38,963 nucleotides of DNA from Ruminococcus difficilis (lineage in GTDB: Bacteria; Bacillota_A; Clostridia; Oscillospirales; Acutalibacteraceae), in NCBI RefSeq assembly GCF_016680995.1, contig NZ_JAEQMG010000123.1, positions 1-38,963 of the forward strand, in the 5' to 3' direction. The notes beneath the pieces were generated by a model. That model had not been told where the DNA came from and searched no databases. It saw only the letters and a program-made list of their open reading frames with translations. The translations under genes and the position numbers were made by a program. This document shows, one piece after another, positions 19,517 to 28,329 of this stretch (position 1 is its first letter; every line of letters starts with the position of its first letter).

Positions 19517-21403
19517 ATGACATATTTTGCAGGTGAATACGATGTCGCCGTCATCGGCGCGGGACACGCGGGAATCGAGGCGGCGCTTGCGGCGGGAAGG
19601 CTGGGCTGTCACACCGCCGTCTTTACAATCAACATGGACGCGGTGGGCAACTGTCCGTGCAACCCGTCCATCGGAGGAACCGCAAAGGGACATCTTGTGC
19701 GCGAGCTGGACGCCCTCGGCGGCGAGATGGGCAAGACCGCGGACGAATGCTTTTTGCAGTCGCGTATGCTCAACCGCGGCAAGGGACCCGCGGTACATTC
19801 ACTCCGCGCGCAGATCGACAGGCGCAAGTACGCGGAAACGATGAAGCACAAGCTGGAATTGCAGGAGAACCTCGAGCTGCGTCAGGCGGAGATCATCGAC
19901 ATCAAAAGGACGGAAGACGGCTACGACCTCACGACGCAGATGCTTGCGGTCTATCATTGTAAGACGGTCGTCATCGCGACGGGAACCTATCTCGGCGGCA
20001 GGATTTTTGTCGGCGAGGTCAGCTACGAAAGCGGACCCGACGGCATCTTTCCCGCGACGAAGCTGGGACAGAGTCTGAAAGATCTCGGCTTGCCGCTTCG
20101 CCGCTTCAAAACAGGAACGCCCGCGCGTGTGCTCCGCCGTTCGATCGACTTCACCGAGCTGGAGGTGCAGAAGGGCGACGAGCCGCCGCAGCCGTTTTCC
20201 TACGAAACCGAATCCCTCGGCGAAAACAAAATCGACTGCCACATCAGCTGGACGAACGATCAAACAAAACAAATCATCCTCGAGAACATCCACCGCTCAC
20301 CGTTGTATGCAGGTAAAATCGAGGGCGTAGGACCGCGCTACTGTCCGAGCTTTGAGGACAAGATCATGCGCTTCAAGGATAAGCCGCGCCATCAGCTCTT
20401 TATCGAGCCGTGCGGCGAGAACACCGAGGAGATGTATTTACAGGGCATGAGCAGCTCACTTCCCGAGGAGGTGCAGCTGAAATTCTACCACACCATCAAG
20501 GGCTTGGAGCACTGCGTGATGATGCGTCCCGCTTACGCGATTGAATACGACTGCGTCGACCCGACCGCGATGCTGCCGACGCTGGAATTCAAGGACTTCC
20601 CTAACCTCTTCGGCGCAGGACAGTTCAACGGCAGCTCGGGCTATGAGGAAGCGGCGGCGCAGGGCTTTGTCGCAGGCGTGAACGCCGCGCATAAAGTGCT
20701 CGGCAAAGAACCCTTTGTCCTCACGCGCGACAGCTCCTATATCGGCACGCTGGTCGACGACCTCGTGACAAAGGGAGCGAATGAGCCGTACCGCATGATG
20801 ACCTCCCGCAGCGAGTACCGCTTGGTGCTCCGTCAGGATAACGCCGACGAGCGGCTGACGCCCATCGGTTATTCCCTCGGATTGATTTCCGAGAACCGCT
20901 GGAAAAAATTCTTGGATAAACAGGAGCAGAAAAAAGCGGAGATCAAGCGTCTGAAAACGACGGTGATTTCTCCGACCGACGAGGTCAACGCGATACTTGT
21001 TTCACGTGAAACATCTGAAATCACCACAGGCGTGAGATTGATTGAACTGATGAAGCGTCCGCAGCTCGGCTATGACGCGCTTGCATCGATCGATACCGAA
21101 CGACCTGCGCTGAGTGCGAACGTGATGGAGCAGGTTGAAATAGAAATCAAATACGAGGGCTATATTCAGAAGCAGCTCAAGCAGGTGGAGCAGGTCAGAC
21201 GGCTCGAGAACAAACTGCTGCCGAAAAACTTTGATTATAAAACAATCGTCGGTTTACGGCTGGAGGCGCAGGAAAAGCTGAATAAGATTCAGCCGCTCAA
21301 CATCGGACAGGCGTCGCGCATCTCGGGTGTATCTCCCGCGGATATCAGCGTACTGCTGATATGGATGGCGACGAAGAAGGAGCAGAACCATGACAATGCG
21401 TGA
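19517..21403 (+). CDS. mnmG: tRNA uridine-34 modification enzyme MnmG (GidA)
   Basis: FAD-dependent partner of MnmE, 628 residues. The dinucleotide fold is GAGHAGIEAALAAGRLG. The long family signature includes CNPSIGGTAKGHL and LNRGKGPAVHSLRAQ, with ATGTYLGGRI further on. The C-terminal helical domain is complete. Codons 494-499 (LVSRET) coincide with a perfect parS sequence, so this stretch has a double constraint. The gene overlaps rsmG by 14 bases. Confidence 0.97.
   Translation: MTYFAGEYDVAVIGAGHAGIEAALAAGRLGCHTAVFTINMDAVGNCPCNPSIGGTAKGHLVRELDALGGEMGKTADECFLQSRMLNRGKGPAVHSLRAQIDRRKYAETMKHKLELQENLELRQAEIIDIKRTEDGYDLTTQMLAVYHCKTVVIATGTYLGGRIFVGEVSYESGPDGIFPATKLGQSLKDLGLPLRRFKTGTPARVLRRSIDFTELEVQKGDEPPQPFSYETESLGENKIDCHISWTNDQTKQIILENIHRSPLYAGKIEGVGPRYCPSFEDKIMRFKDKPRHQLFIEPCGENTEEMYLQGMSSSLPEEVQLKFYHTIKGLEHCVMMRPAYAIEYDCVDPTAMLPTLEFKDFPNLFGAGQFNGSSGYEEAAAQGFVAGVNAAHKVLGKEPFVLTRDSSYIGTLVDDLVTKGANEPYRMMTSRSEYRLVLRQDNADERLTPIGYSLGLISENRWKKFLDKQEQKKAEIKRLKTTVISPTDEVNAILVSRETSEITTGVRLIELMKRPQLGYDALASIDTERPALSANVMEQVEIEIKYEGYIQKQLKQVEQVRRLENKLLPKNFDYKTIVGLRLEAQEKLNKIQPLNIGQASRISGVSPADISVLLIWMATKKEQNHDNA
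20998..21013. promoter_or_regulatory. parS: parS centromere site inside mnmG
   Basis: The 16-mer TGTTTCACGTGAAACA matches the Spo0J/ParB parS consensus at every position and is a perfect palindrome. It is read in frame as V-S-R-E-T within mnmG and lies about 2.7 kb before the soj-spo0J operon. Confidence 0.92.
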
Positions 21404-22100
21404 AACGCTCATAGCGGCGACAAAGGATTTTAACTTACAGCTCAGCGAGAAGCAGCTCTCTCAGCTCGAACGCTATCACGCTCTGCTCGCCGAGTGGAAC
21501 GAAAAGATGAACCTCACCGCTATCACGGACGACGAGGGCATTGCGGTCAAGCACTTCGCGGACAGCCTGACGCTGTTCAACTATTATGATATTCCGCAGA
21601 ACGCCCGCGTGATCGACGTCGGAACAGGCGCAGGATTTCCGGGACTGGTTCTCAAAATCGCCCGTCCCGATATCGAGCTGACTCTGCTCGACAGCCTGCA
21701 AAAGCGGCTCACCTTTCTGGACGCCGTCCTGCAGGAGCTGAACCTCGACGCGAACCTGATTCACAGCAGGGCAGAGGAGGGCGGTCAGAATATGAATCTC
21801 CGCGAAAGCTATGACCTCGCGGTATCACGCGCGGTGGCACAGCTCAACGTGCTGTCCGAATATTGTCTGCCCTATGTCAGATTATCGGGATGGTTCATCG
21901 CGTTCAAGGGCAGCGCCGAGGGAGAGCTGCAAAACGCAAAGAATGCGATCGGTATTCTCGGCGGCAAGGTGAAGTCGGTACAGAATTTTGAACTCCCGAT
22001 GGACGGCGGTTCACGCACGTTGATAGAAATAGAAAAGGTGCGGCCGACGCCCGACCGATATCCCAGACCGAACGGAAAAATCAAGGCGAAGCCCTTGTGA
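21390..22100 (+). CDS. rsmG: 16S rRNA (guanine-527-N7)-methyltransferase
   Basis: SAM-dependent methyltransferase (GidB) that modifies G527 in the decoding region of 16S rRNA; its loss gives low-level streptomycin resistance in other bacteria. It has 236 residues. The SAM-binding loop VIDVGTGAGFPGL is preceded by the typical WNEKMNLTAI segment. RBS GAAGGAG lies inside the end of mnmG, seven bases before the ATG. The 14-base overlap with mnmG indicates coupling. Confidence 0.96.
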   Translation: MTMRETLIAATKDFNLQLSEKQLSQLERYHALLAEWNEKMNLTAITDDEGIAVKHFADSLTLFNYYDIPQNARVIDVGTGAGFPGLVLKIARPDIELTLLDSLQKRLTFLDAVLQELNLDANLIHSRAEEGGQNMNLRESYDLAVSRAVAQLNVLSEYCLPYVRLSGWFIAFKGSAEGELQNAKNAIGILGGKVKSVQNFELPMDGGSRTLIEIEKVRPTPDRYPRPNGKIKAKPL

Positions 22101-22179
22101 TGGTTTTCGACGGAAAGCTACAGAACAATTGAAAATAATCGCGCACGATGCGACAAAATCCGCTCACCCGTTATGGTAT

Positions 22180-22185
22180 TATAAT
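22180..22185 (+). promoter_or_regulatory. Possible -10 element for noc
   Basis: A TATAAT hexamer 40 bases before the proposed TTG start. No good -35 hexamer lies at 17 bases, so this is tentative. Confidence 0.35.
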
Positions 22186-22225
22186 AGCACAGGGACAAGC
22201 CCTGATGCTGATAGGGGTGAGCGGT

Positions 22226-23053
22226 TTGAATTTATTGGTCAGAAGTGAGAACACGATTGCGGACATACCAATTATCAAAATCCGCCCGAACAAAGCGCAG
22301 CCGCGGAAGGTCTTTTCGGAGGACGAGCTTTCGGCTCTTTCCCGTTCCATTTCGGAGAACGGTATTCTCCAGCCGCTGACGGTGCGCAAGGTTTCCTCTA
22401 CCGAATACGAGCTGGTTGCAGGTGAACGCAGACTCCGTGCCGCGGTAATGGCAGGACTGCGCAAGGTACCCTGCATCGTAGTGAAGTGCTCCGACAGAGA
22501 ATCTGCCGTTTATGCTCTCCTTGAAAATCTGCAGCGTGCCGACCTCGGAATCTTCGAGGAGGCACGCGGGATTGCAAAGCTGATACGCCGTTACGGACTG
22601 ACGCAGGAGCAGGCGGCGATCAAGCTCGGCAAGACGCAGTCCACCATCGCCAACAAGCTCCGCCTTCTGCGTTTGAGCGAGGAGGAGCAGGAGTGGATGG
22701 AAAAGGCAGGGCTGAGCGAGCGTCACGCAAGAGCGCTGATCCGGATAGAGAACGAAACCGTCAGGCGCGAGGTGCTCTCGCGTATCATCACGGAGAACCT
22801 CAACGTCAAACAGAGCGAACGCCTTGTCGGCATCTATCTCAATTCCACCCCGAAGCCCTCGCGGGTCAAGGGGAACAGTAAAGCGGTGATAAAAGACATA
22901 CGAATTTTTCTCAACACGATTAACAGGGCGATCGACACGATGCGGCTATCGGGAATCAACGCGCAATCCAACAAAACAGACACAGAGGATTTTATCGAAT
23001 ACACAATCAGGATTCCCAAGTCGACGCTGTACTCGCCTGATAAAAGTGCATGA
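22226..23053 (+). CDS. noc: Nucleoid occlusion protein Noc (ParB paralogue)
   Basis: ParB-family CTPase clamp, predicted to be the division-site regulator Noc. I choose a TTG start at 22226 (275 residues, MNLLVRSENT) because AGGGGTGA precedes it at suitable spacing and a TATAAT lies inside the longer reading frame. CTP-binding motifs are GERRLR (66-71) and ENLQR (100-104). The helix-turn-helix has Gln138, Lys144, Arg149 and Arg166 at the four positions known to separate Noc (Q/K/K/R) from ParB (R/T/A/G), so Noc-type DNA specificity is likely. The N-terminus lacks an obvious match to the membrane-binding amphipathic helix of B. subtilis Noc. It lies between rsmG and soj, as in B. subtilis. Confidence 0.88.
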   Translation: MNLLVRSENTIADIPIIKIRPNKAQPRKVFSEDELSALSRSISENGILQPLTVRKVSSTEYELVAGERRLRAAVMAGLRKVPCIVVKCSDRESAVYALLENLQRADLGIFEEARGIAKLIRRYGLTQEQAAIKLGKTQSTIANKLRLLRLSEEEQEWMEKAGLSERHARALIRIENETVRREVLSRIITENLNVKQSERLVGIYLNSTPKPSRVKGNSKAVIKDIRIFLNTINRAIDTMRLSGINAQSNKTDTEDFIEYTIRIPKSTLYSPDKSA

Positions 23054-23080
23054 ACCTGTTGCAGAGCAACGATTTTGAAT

Positions 23081-23156
23081 ATACACGCAGGGCAGATATA
23101 ATCCATATACACCCTTTAATTATCCTTTCTCTGATTTCCGTCAACCCTGCGTGTAT
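23081..23156. repeat. 12-bp perfect inverted repeat downstream of noc
   Basis: ATACACGCAGGG (23081-23092) and CCCTGCGTGTAT (23145-23156) are perfect complements separated by 52 bases. A second compact hairpin, GGGTGC-AAT-GCACCC, follows at 23174-23188. Together they could fold the 3' region of the noc transcript or be a remnant element. Confidence 0.7.
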
Positions 23157-23228
23157 GACTTTACTTTCCACCAGGGTGCAATGCACCCGTTCCACTCATA
23201 CCCATTTCCTTATCTAACCCCTTGCGAG

Positions 23229-23257
23229 GAGGCGTACAAGCAATTGTACGCCTCTTT
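23229..23257 (+). terminator. Terminator-like hairpin downstream of noc
   Basis: Stem 23229-23239 with 23244-23254 (eleven pairs, GAGGCGTACAA type, GCAA loop), followed by only three Ts. It is about 175 bases after the noc stop and just before copy D of the composite repeat. Confidence 0.65.
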
Positions 23258-23259
23258 GC

Positions 23260-23678
23260 GTATTTTAAATCGCGGACTAAGAGTTGGATAAGATGGAGGT
23301 TGCTCGTTTACGCGACAAATGTTCATCAGAATCGATCGAATCCCATTTACGGGTGAGAACCCGCTGTCAATTCGCGGACTATGGGTTTGAAAAATTGGCA
23401 GCTGCACGTTTACGCGAAAGACGTTCATCAGACTCCAACCAATCTCATTTGTTAAGGATACGTATTATGTAATACCTGTTTCACAAGGAAAGGTTTGGCG
23501 GTGAATCAATAACTCCAAACTTCAAACTCCAAACTCCATACTAATACAACGTCTGTCGGGAAAAAAATGAAATCACACAAAAACCTATCCGCAAGAAATG
23601 GGATTCGTCAGAGTCTGATGAATCATTGTCGCGAAAACGTGCAGTTTCCATCTAATCCGACTTTTAGTACGCGAAGCA
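23260..23678. repeat. Composite repeat element, copy D (R+, R+, heptads, R-)
   Basis: It has the same plan as copy A. R unit 5 (about 23261-23347) is followed by the CGGGT-GAGA-ACCCG hairpin (about 23350-23363). R unit 6 (about 23370-23450) follows, then CACAAGGAAAGGTTT. Heptads AACTCCA/AACTTCA/AACTCCA/AACTCCA lie at 23511-23547, and the inverted R unit 7 (about 23592-23677) is of the GTTTTCGCGAC / GACTCTGACGAATCCC subtype. It fills most of the noc-soj gap and ends six bases before the intergenic parS site. Confidence 0.85.
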
Positions 23679-23683
23679 AAAAA

Positions 23684-23699
23684 AGTTTCACGTGAAACA
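23684..23699. promoter_or_regulatory. parS: parS site upstream of soj
   Basis: AGTTTCACGTGAAACA matches parS at 15 of 16 positions and contains the full 14-base palindromic core. It lies 25 bases upstream of the soj -35 element, so Spo0J binding here could also control the soj-spo0J operon. Confidence 0.88.
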
Positions 23700-23724
23700 A
23701 TTTAAAAATATTGGGTTTAGATAC

Positions 23725-23753
23725 TTCAAAAAAGAGGGAACGTGTGGTATAAT
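23725..23753 (+). promoter_or_regulatory. soj-spo0J promoter with extended -10
   Basis: TTCAAA (23725-23730), spacer 17, TATAAT (23748-23753) preceded by TGG (an extended -10). It overlaps the GTG at 23742, which rules that codon out as the soj start. Confidence 0.75.
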
Positions 23754-23798
23754 GATATCGTTGTTTCAAATCTAAGAAAAAGGAAGTGGACTGACCCT

Positions 23799-24565
<767 letters not shown>

Positions 24566-24566
<1 letters not shown>

Positions 24567-25432
24567 TGGCAAAAAAACTCGGCGGCTTGGGCAAAGGTCT
24601 GAACGCCATCTTTATTGAAAACGACAGCGAGAAGGGCGACGGAGCCGTCACCCTGAAAATCTCGGAAATCGAGCCGAACCGTTCCCAGCCGCGAAAGGAC
24701 TTTGACGAGCAGTCGCTCGGCGAGCTTGCCGAGAGCATCTCGTCGCACGGACTGCTGCAGCCGCTGCTGGTCAGACCGCTGCCGCTCGGCGGCTATGAGA
24801 TCGTCGCGGGCGAAAGACGCTACCGCGCCTGCCGCATGGCGGGACTGAACGAGGTTCCGGTCATCATCCGCGAGCTGACGGAATCCGAGACGATGGAGCT
24901 TGCTCTGATCGAGAACCTGCAGCGTGAGGACTTGACGCCGCTTGAAGAAGCGGAGGGCTATAACGTCCTGATGCGCGAGCACGGCTTCACGCAGGAGGAG
25001 ATCGCGCAGTCGATGGGAAAATCCCGACCTGCGATAGCAAACGCCCTGAGACTTTTAAAACTACCCGAGAGCGTGCGTGAGCTGCTGCGGGAGGACAAAA
25101 TCTCGGCAGGACACGCAAGAGCACTGCTCACCCTCGGCAGCGAGGAGGAGATGCTCGCGGTCGCGGACGAGATCATCAAAAAGGACTTGTCCGTCCGTCA
25201 GACGGAAGCGCTTTGCAAGAAGCCCGTCAAAATAAAACCCGAGAAGCAGCCCGAGAAGCAGCCGACCTTCTATAAGATGGTAGAGCTTGCGCTCAACGAG
25301 AGCATGGGAAGAAAGGTCACCGTCACCAAGAGCAAGAACAAAGAGGGCGGCGTCCTGCAAATCGAATTCTATTCCGACGAGGAACTGACAGAGTTATCAA
25401 ATCTTTTACATAAGGAGCAGAACAATGATTGA
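24566..25432 (+). CDS. spo0J: Chromosome partitioning protein Spo0J/ParB
   Basis: CTP-dependent DNA clamp that loads at parS and spreads, recruiting SMC. It has 288 residues. The N-terminus MAKKLGGLGKGLNAIF is the ParA-stimulating motif. CTP motifs are GERRYR (83-88) and ENLQR (116-120). The helix-turn-helix GKSRPAIANALRLL and SAGHARALL has Arg154 and Gly182 at ParB-type specificity positions, in contrast with the Q/R of the neighbouring Noc. The start overlaps soj by one base, and the end overlaps serS by eight bases. Confidence 0.96.
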
Positions 25433-26702
25433 TATCAAATTTTTACGTGAAAATCCCGACGCGGTCAAGGAGAACATCAAGAAGAAGTTCCAGGACCACA
25501 AGCTCGCTTTGGTAGACGAGGTCATCGCGCTTGACGCGGAGAGCCGTGCGGCAAAGCAGCAGGCGGATGACCTGCGCTCCAACAGAAACAAGATCTCCAA
25601 GCAGATCGGAATGCTGATGGCGCAGAAGAAGAAGGAAGAGGCGATGGCGCTCAAGGAGGAGGTCACCAGACAGGCGGAGCAGCTCGCGGCGCTCGAGGAA
25701 AAGGAAGCCGAGCTGAGCGCGAAGGTGACGAACATCATGATGCAGATTCCGCAGATGATCGCGCCCACCGTACCGATCGGCAGGGACGACACCCAGAACG
25801 TGGAAATCGAGCGTTTCGGCGAGCCGTTTGTGCCCGACTTCGAGGTGCCCTACCACACCGATATCATGGAGAAGCTCGGCGGCATCGACCTCGACTCCGC
25901 GAGAAAGGTAGCAGGCAACGGCTTCTATTATCTGATGGGCGACATCGCAAGACTGCACAGCGCGGTGATCTCCTACGCGAGAGACTTCATGATCGACAGA
26001 GGCTTCACCTACTGCGTGCCGCCGTTCATGATCCGCTCCAACGTTGTCACGGGCGTCATGAGCTTCGCGGAAATGGATTCGATGATGTACAAGATCGAGG
26101 GAGAGGATCTCTACCTGATCGGCACCAGCGAGCACTCCATGATCGGCAAGTTCATCGACACCATCAATAAGGAAGAAACCCTTCCGCAGACGCTCACCAG
26201 CTATTCACCCTGCTTCCGCAAGGAGAAGGGCGCTCACGGCATCGAGGAGAGAGGCGTCTACCGCATCCACCAGTTCGAGAAGCAGGAGATGATCGTCGTC
26301 TGCAAGCCCGAGGACAGCGAAATGTGGTTTGACAAGCTGTGGCAGAACACCGTCGATCTGTTCCGTTCCATGGATATCCCCGTCAGAACGCTCGAGTGCT
26401 GCTCGGGAGACCTCGCCGATCTGAAGGTGCGTTCCCTCGACGTAGAGGCATGGTCACCCCGTCAGAAGAAGTATTTCGAGGTCGGCTCCTGCTCCAACCT
26501 CGGCGACGCGCAGGCGAGACGCCTGAAGATCCGCGTATCGGGCAAGGGCGGCAAGTACTTCGCGCACACCCTCAACAACACCGTTGTCGCACCTCCGAGA
26601 ATGCTGATCGCGTTCCTCGAGAACAACCTCAACGAGGACGGCAGCATCCGCATACCCGAAGCGCTCAGACCGTATATGGGCGGCAAGGACGTCATCAGAT
26701 AA
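25425..26702 (+). CDS. serS: Seryl-tRNA synthetase
   Basis: Class II aminoacyl-tRNA synthetase that charges tRNA-Ser (and tRNA-Sec where present). It has 425 residues, the standard length. The N-terminal antiparallel coiled coil covers about residues 25-100. The catalytic domain has motif 2 around CFRKEKGAHGIEERGVYRIHQF and motif 3 around GGKYFAHTLNNTVVAPPRML. Its start lies within the end of spo0J, with AGGAG upstream, so it is translationally coupled to the partition genes. Confidence 0.97.
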   Translation: MIDIKFLRENPDAVKENIKKKFQDHKLALVDEVIALDAESRAAKQQADDLRSNRNKISKQIGMLMAQKKKEEAMALKEEVTRQAEQLAALEEKEAELSAKVTNIMMQIPQMIAPTVPIGRDDTQNVEIERFGEPFVPDFEVPYHTDIMEKLGGIDLDSARKVAGNGFYYLMGDIARLHSAVISYARDFMIDRGFTYCVPPFMIRSNVVTGVMSFAEMDSMMYKIEGEDLYLIGTSEHSMIGKFIDTINKEETLPQTLTSYSPCFRKEKGAHGIEERGVYRIHQFEKQEMIVVCKPEDSEMWFDKLWQNTVDLFRSMDIPVRTLECCSGDLADLKVRSLDVEAWSPRQKKYFEVGSCSNLGDAQARRLKIRVSGKGGKYFAHTLNNTVVAPPRMLIAFLENNLNEDGSIRIPEALRPYMGGKDVIR

Positions 26703-26714
26703 GGGGAGAAGAAT

Positions 26715-27089
26715 ATGTTTTGTCAGAATTGCGGCGCGCAGATGAACGCGGGTGACAGAACCTGCAAAAGATGCGGTGCGCCGGTACGTCAGGCGGCGAA
26801 TCAATATCAGAATTACGCGCAGCCCGCGGAGGGCTATCACCGCGAGGAGCATGTATCGACAGGCGGCTGGATCGGCATCAACTTCCTGATGCTCATTCCC
26901 ATCGTCAACATCATTCTGCTGATTGTCTGGGCATTCGGCGGCAGCAGACAGCGTTCGCTCCAGACATGGGCGAGAGCCAAGCTGATACTGCTTCTGATCA
27001 GCATCCTTATCACGGTTGCGGTCATTGTGATTCTGATTGTCACAGGCGTGAATGTCAGCGACATGATGAGAAATGGCAGATATTATTAA
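26715..27089 (+). CDS. Zinc-ribbon membrane protein
   Basis: A 124-residue protein, function unknown. The N-terminal zinc ribbon is MFCQNCGAQMNAGDRTCKRCGAP (shown here as CQNCG plus CKRCG), followed by a Gln/Tyr-rich linker. Two hydrophobic helices (about 55-73 and 91-110) flank a basic loop. Such zinc-ribbon plus membrane proteins are common in Clostridia. It follows serS by 12 bases with GGGGAG before the ATG, so it is probably in the same transcript. A strong terminator follows. Confidence 0.8.
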   Translation: MFCQNCGAQMNAGDRTCKRCGAPVRQAANQYQNYAQPAEGYHREEHVSTGGWIGINFLMLIPIVNIILLIVWAFGGSRQRSLQTWARAKLILLLISILITVAVIVILIVTGVNVSDMMRNGRYY

Positions 27090-27104
27090 TAGCTGATAAA
27101 AAAA

Positions 27105-27140
27105 GAGGAGACGTTTGCAAACGCAAACGTCTCCGTTATT
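27105..27140. terminator. Bidirectional terminator, zinc-ribbon gene and glycosyltransferase gene
   Basis: Perfect 12-base-pair stem GGAGACGTTTGC (27107-27118) with GCAAACGTCTCC (27123-27134), loop AAAC, T-rich on the right and A-rich on the left. It stands between convergent genes. Confidence 0.92.
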
Positions 27141-27152
27141 TTTATCGGTCGT

Positions 27153-28103
27153 TTATTTTTCTTCGTTGTTCTCGTCCTCAAAGTTGGAGAACTTGGTAAT
27201 ATAGATCGGGCGTTCCTTTGTTTCCATATAGATCTTGCCGATGTATTCGCCGAGGATGCCGATGGACATTTCGGTCAGTCCGCCGAGGAAGAGCACCGCG
27301 CAGAGCGTGGTGACATAGCCGGGGGTCTGGATGCCGAAGAAGAGCGTCTGAATCAGCGTGGCAATAATGTAGATCAGCGAGAGGAAAAAGATGATAGCGC
27401 CCATCACCGCCGTGAAGCGCAGGGGAGCGACGGAGAAGCAGGTGATGCCGTCGATCGCGTATTTGAACAGGGAGGAGAACTTCCACGTCGAGGTACCCAG
27501 CTCGCGGTCGACGGTCTTGAAGGAGATCCACTTGGTTTGGAAGCCGACCCATGAAAAGATACCCTTGGAAAAACGCTGCACCTCGCTGAGCTCGAGTATC
27601 ACGCTGACCATCTGCCGCGTCATCATGCGGTAGTCCATCGCGCCGTAGGGATTTTTGACGTCGGTCAGGCGGTTGGAAAGGCGGAAGAACAGCTTTGAGA
27701 ACGCGCCTCTGAAAAAGCTCTCACCCTCGCGTTCGTCGCGCTTGGTGGCGCAGCAGTCGTAGCCCTCGTTCATCGCCTCGATCATCTGCGGAAAGACCGC
27801 CGGCGGATGCTGCAGATCCGCGTCCATCACAACGACATAATCCGCGTCGGCGTGCTGCAGTCCGGCGTACATCGCCGCCTCCTTGCCAAAGTTGCGGGAG
27901 AAGGAGATATATTTGATATTGTCGAACTGCGCAGCAAGGCGCTTCATAATCAGATAGGTCTTGTCCTTGCTGCCGTCGTTGACGAGTATGTAACGGAAGC
28001 GGTAATCGGGGATTGCGGCAATGACCTTGTTGGTTTCCGCGACGAAATGCTCCAGACCTGCTTCCTCATTATAGCACGGTACGATCAAATCAATTGATTT
28101 CAT
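27153..28103 (-). CDS. GT2 polyprenyl-phosphate glycosyltransferase (CsbB/GtrB type)
   Basis: Family 2 glycosyltransferase expected to transfer a sugar from a nucleotide donor to undecaprenyl phosphate on the cytoplasmic face. It has 316 residues from MKSIDLIVPCYNEEAG. This start is chosen because AAGGAAG is upstream and the longer reading frame begins in promoter-proximal sequence. VNDGSKDKT and the DADLQHPP motif (Asp94, Asp96) bind the nucleotide sugar and metal. Two C-terminal membrane helices (about 230-255 and 268-290) are typical of CsbB/GtrB/DPM1-like enzymes. It is divergent from a YfhO gene, its known functional partner in other Firmicutes. It is transcribed toward the origin, unlike its neighbours. 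Confidence 0.9.
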   Translation of the reverse strand: MKSIDLIVPCYNEEAGLEHFVAETNKVIAAIPDYRFRYILVNDGSKDKTYLIMKRLAAQFDNIKYISFSRNFGKEAAMYAGLQHADADYVVVMDADLQHPPAVFPQMIEAMNEGYDCCATKRDEREGESFFRGAFSKLFFRLSNRLTDVKNPYGAMDYRMMTRQMVSVILELSEVQRFSKGIFSWVGFQTKWISFKTVDRELGTSTWKFSSLFKYAIDGITCFSVAPLRFTAVMGAIIFFLSLIYIIATLIQTLFFGIQTPGYVTTLCAVLFLGGLTEMSIGILGEYIGKIYMETKERPIYITKFSNFEDENNEEK

Positions 28104-28168
28104 AGTTGTTATCTTCCTTTCGGAGAATCCGTGGACGTCCGCGCATGACAGACCTCTCACAATTATTC

Positions 28169-28198
28169 ATTATACCAAACCGATACAGAAAAGTCCAA
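28169..28198 (-). promoter_or_regulatory. Promoter of the GT2 gene
   Basis: Minus-strand TATAAT (28174-28169) with an extended TGG just before it and a weak TTGGAC (28198-28193) at spacing 18. It is back-to-back with the yfhO promoter. Confidence 0.6.
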
Positions 28199-28236
28199 CT
28201 ATTTTCAAAAAATTCAGAAACTTTTCAGAATTGTTC

Positions 28237-28265
28237 TTTACCTTACGGAAAAAACGTGCTAAAAT
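28237..28265 (+). promoter_or_regulatory. Promoter of the YfhO-family gene
   Basis: TTTACC (28237-28242), spacer 17, TAAAAT (28260-28265). The leader contains a bulged hairpin at 28282-28306. Confidence 0.55.
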
Positions 28266-28329
28266 AAAATGGTTAATATAGGGTTCTCTGCCTTAGCGGA
28301 GAATCCAACAAATCAAATGGAGGTCAACT

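Noticed and set aside
22148..22225. Earlier ATG start for noc
   Set aside because: The extra segment contains a TATAAT hexamer and no ribosome binding site precedes it; the TTG at 22226 has AGGGGTGA at proper spacing.
23050..23217. 55-codon open frame overlapping the noc stop (ATGA)
   Set aside because: It has no ribosome binding site of its own, unusual codon choice for this genome, and is spanned by the inverted repeat. It is probably fortuitous.
23742..23798. GTG start giving a longer Soj N-terminus
   Set aside because: The codons overlap the extended -10 promoter element, and the resulting extra 19 residues do not belong to the ParA family.
25437..25456. parS-like half site at the serS start (ACGTGAAAA)
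   Set aside because: Five mismatches to parS and only half of the palindrome; also explained by coding sequence.
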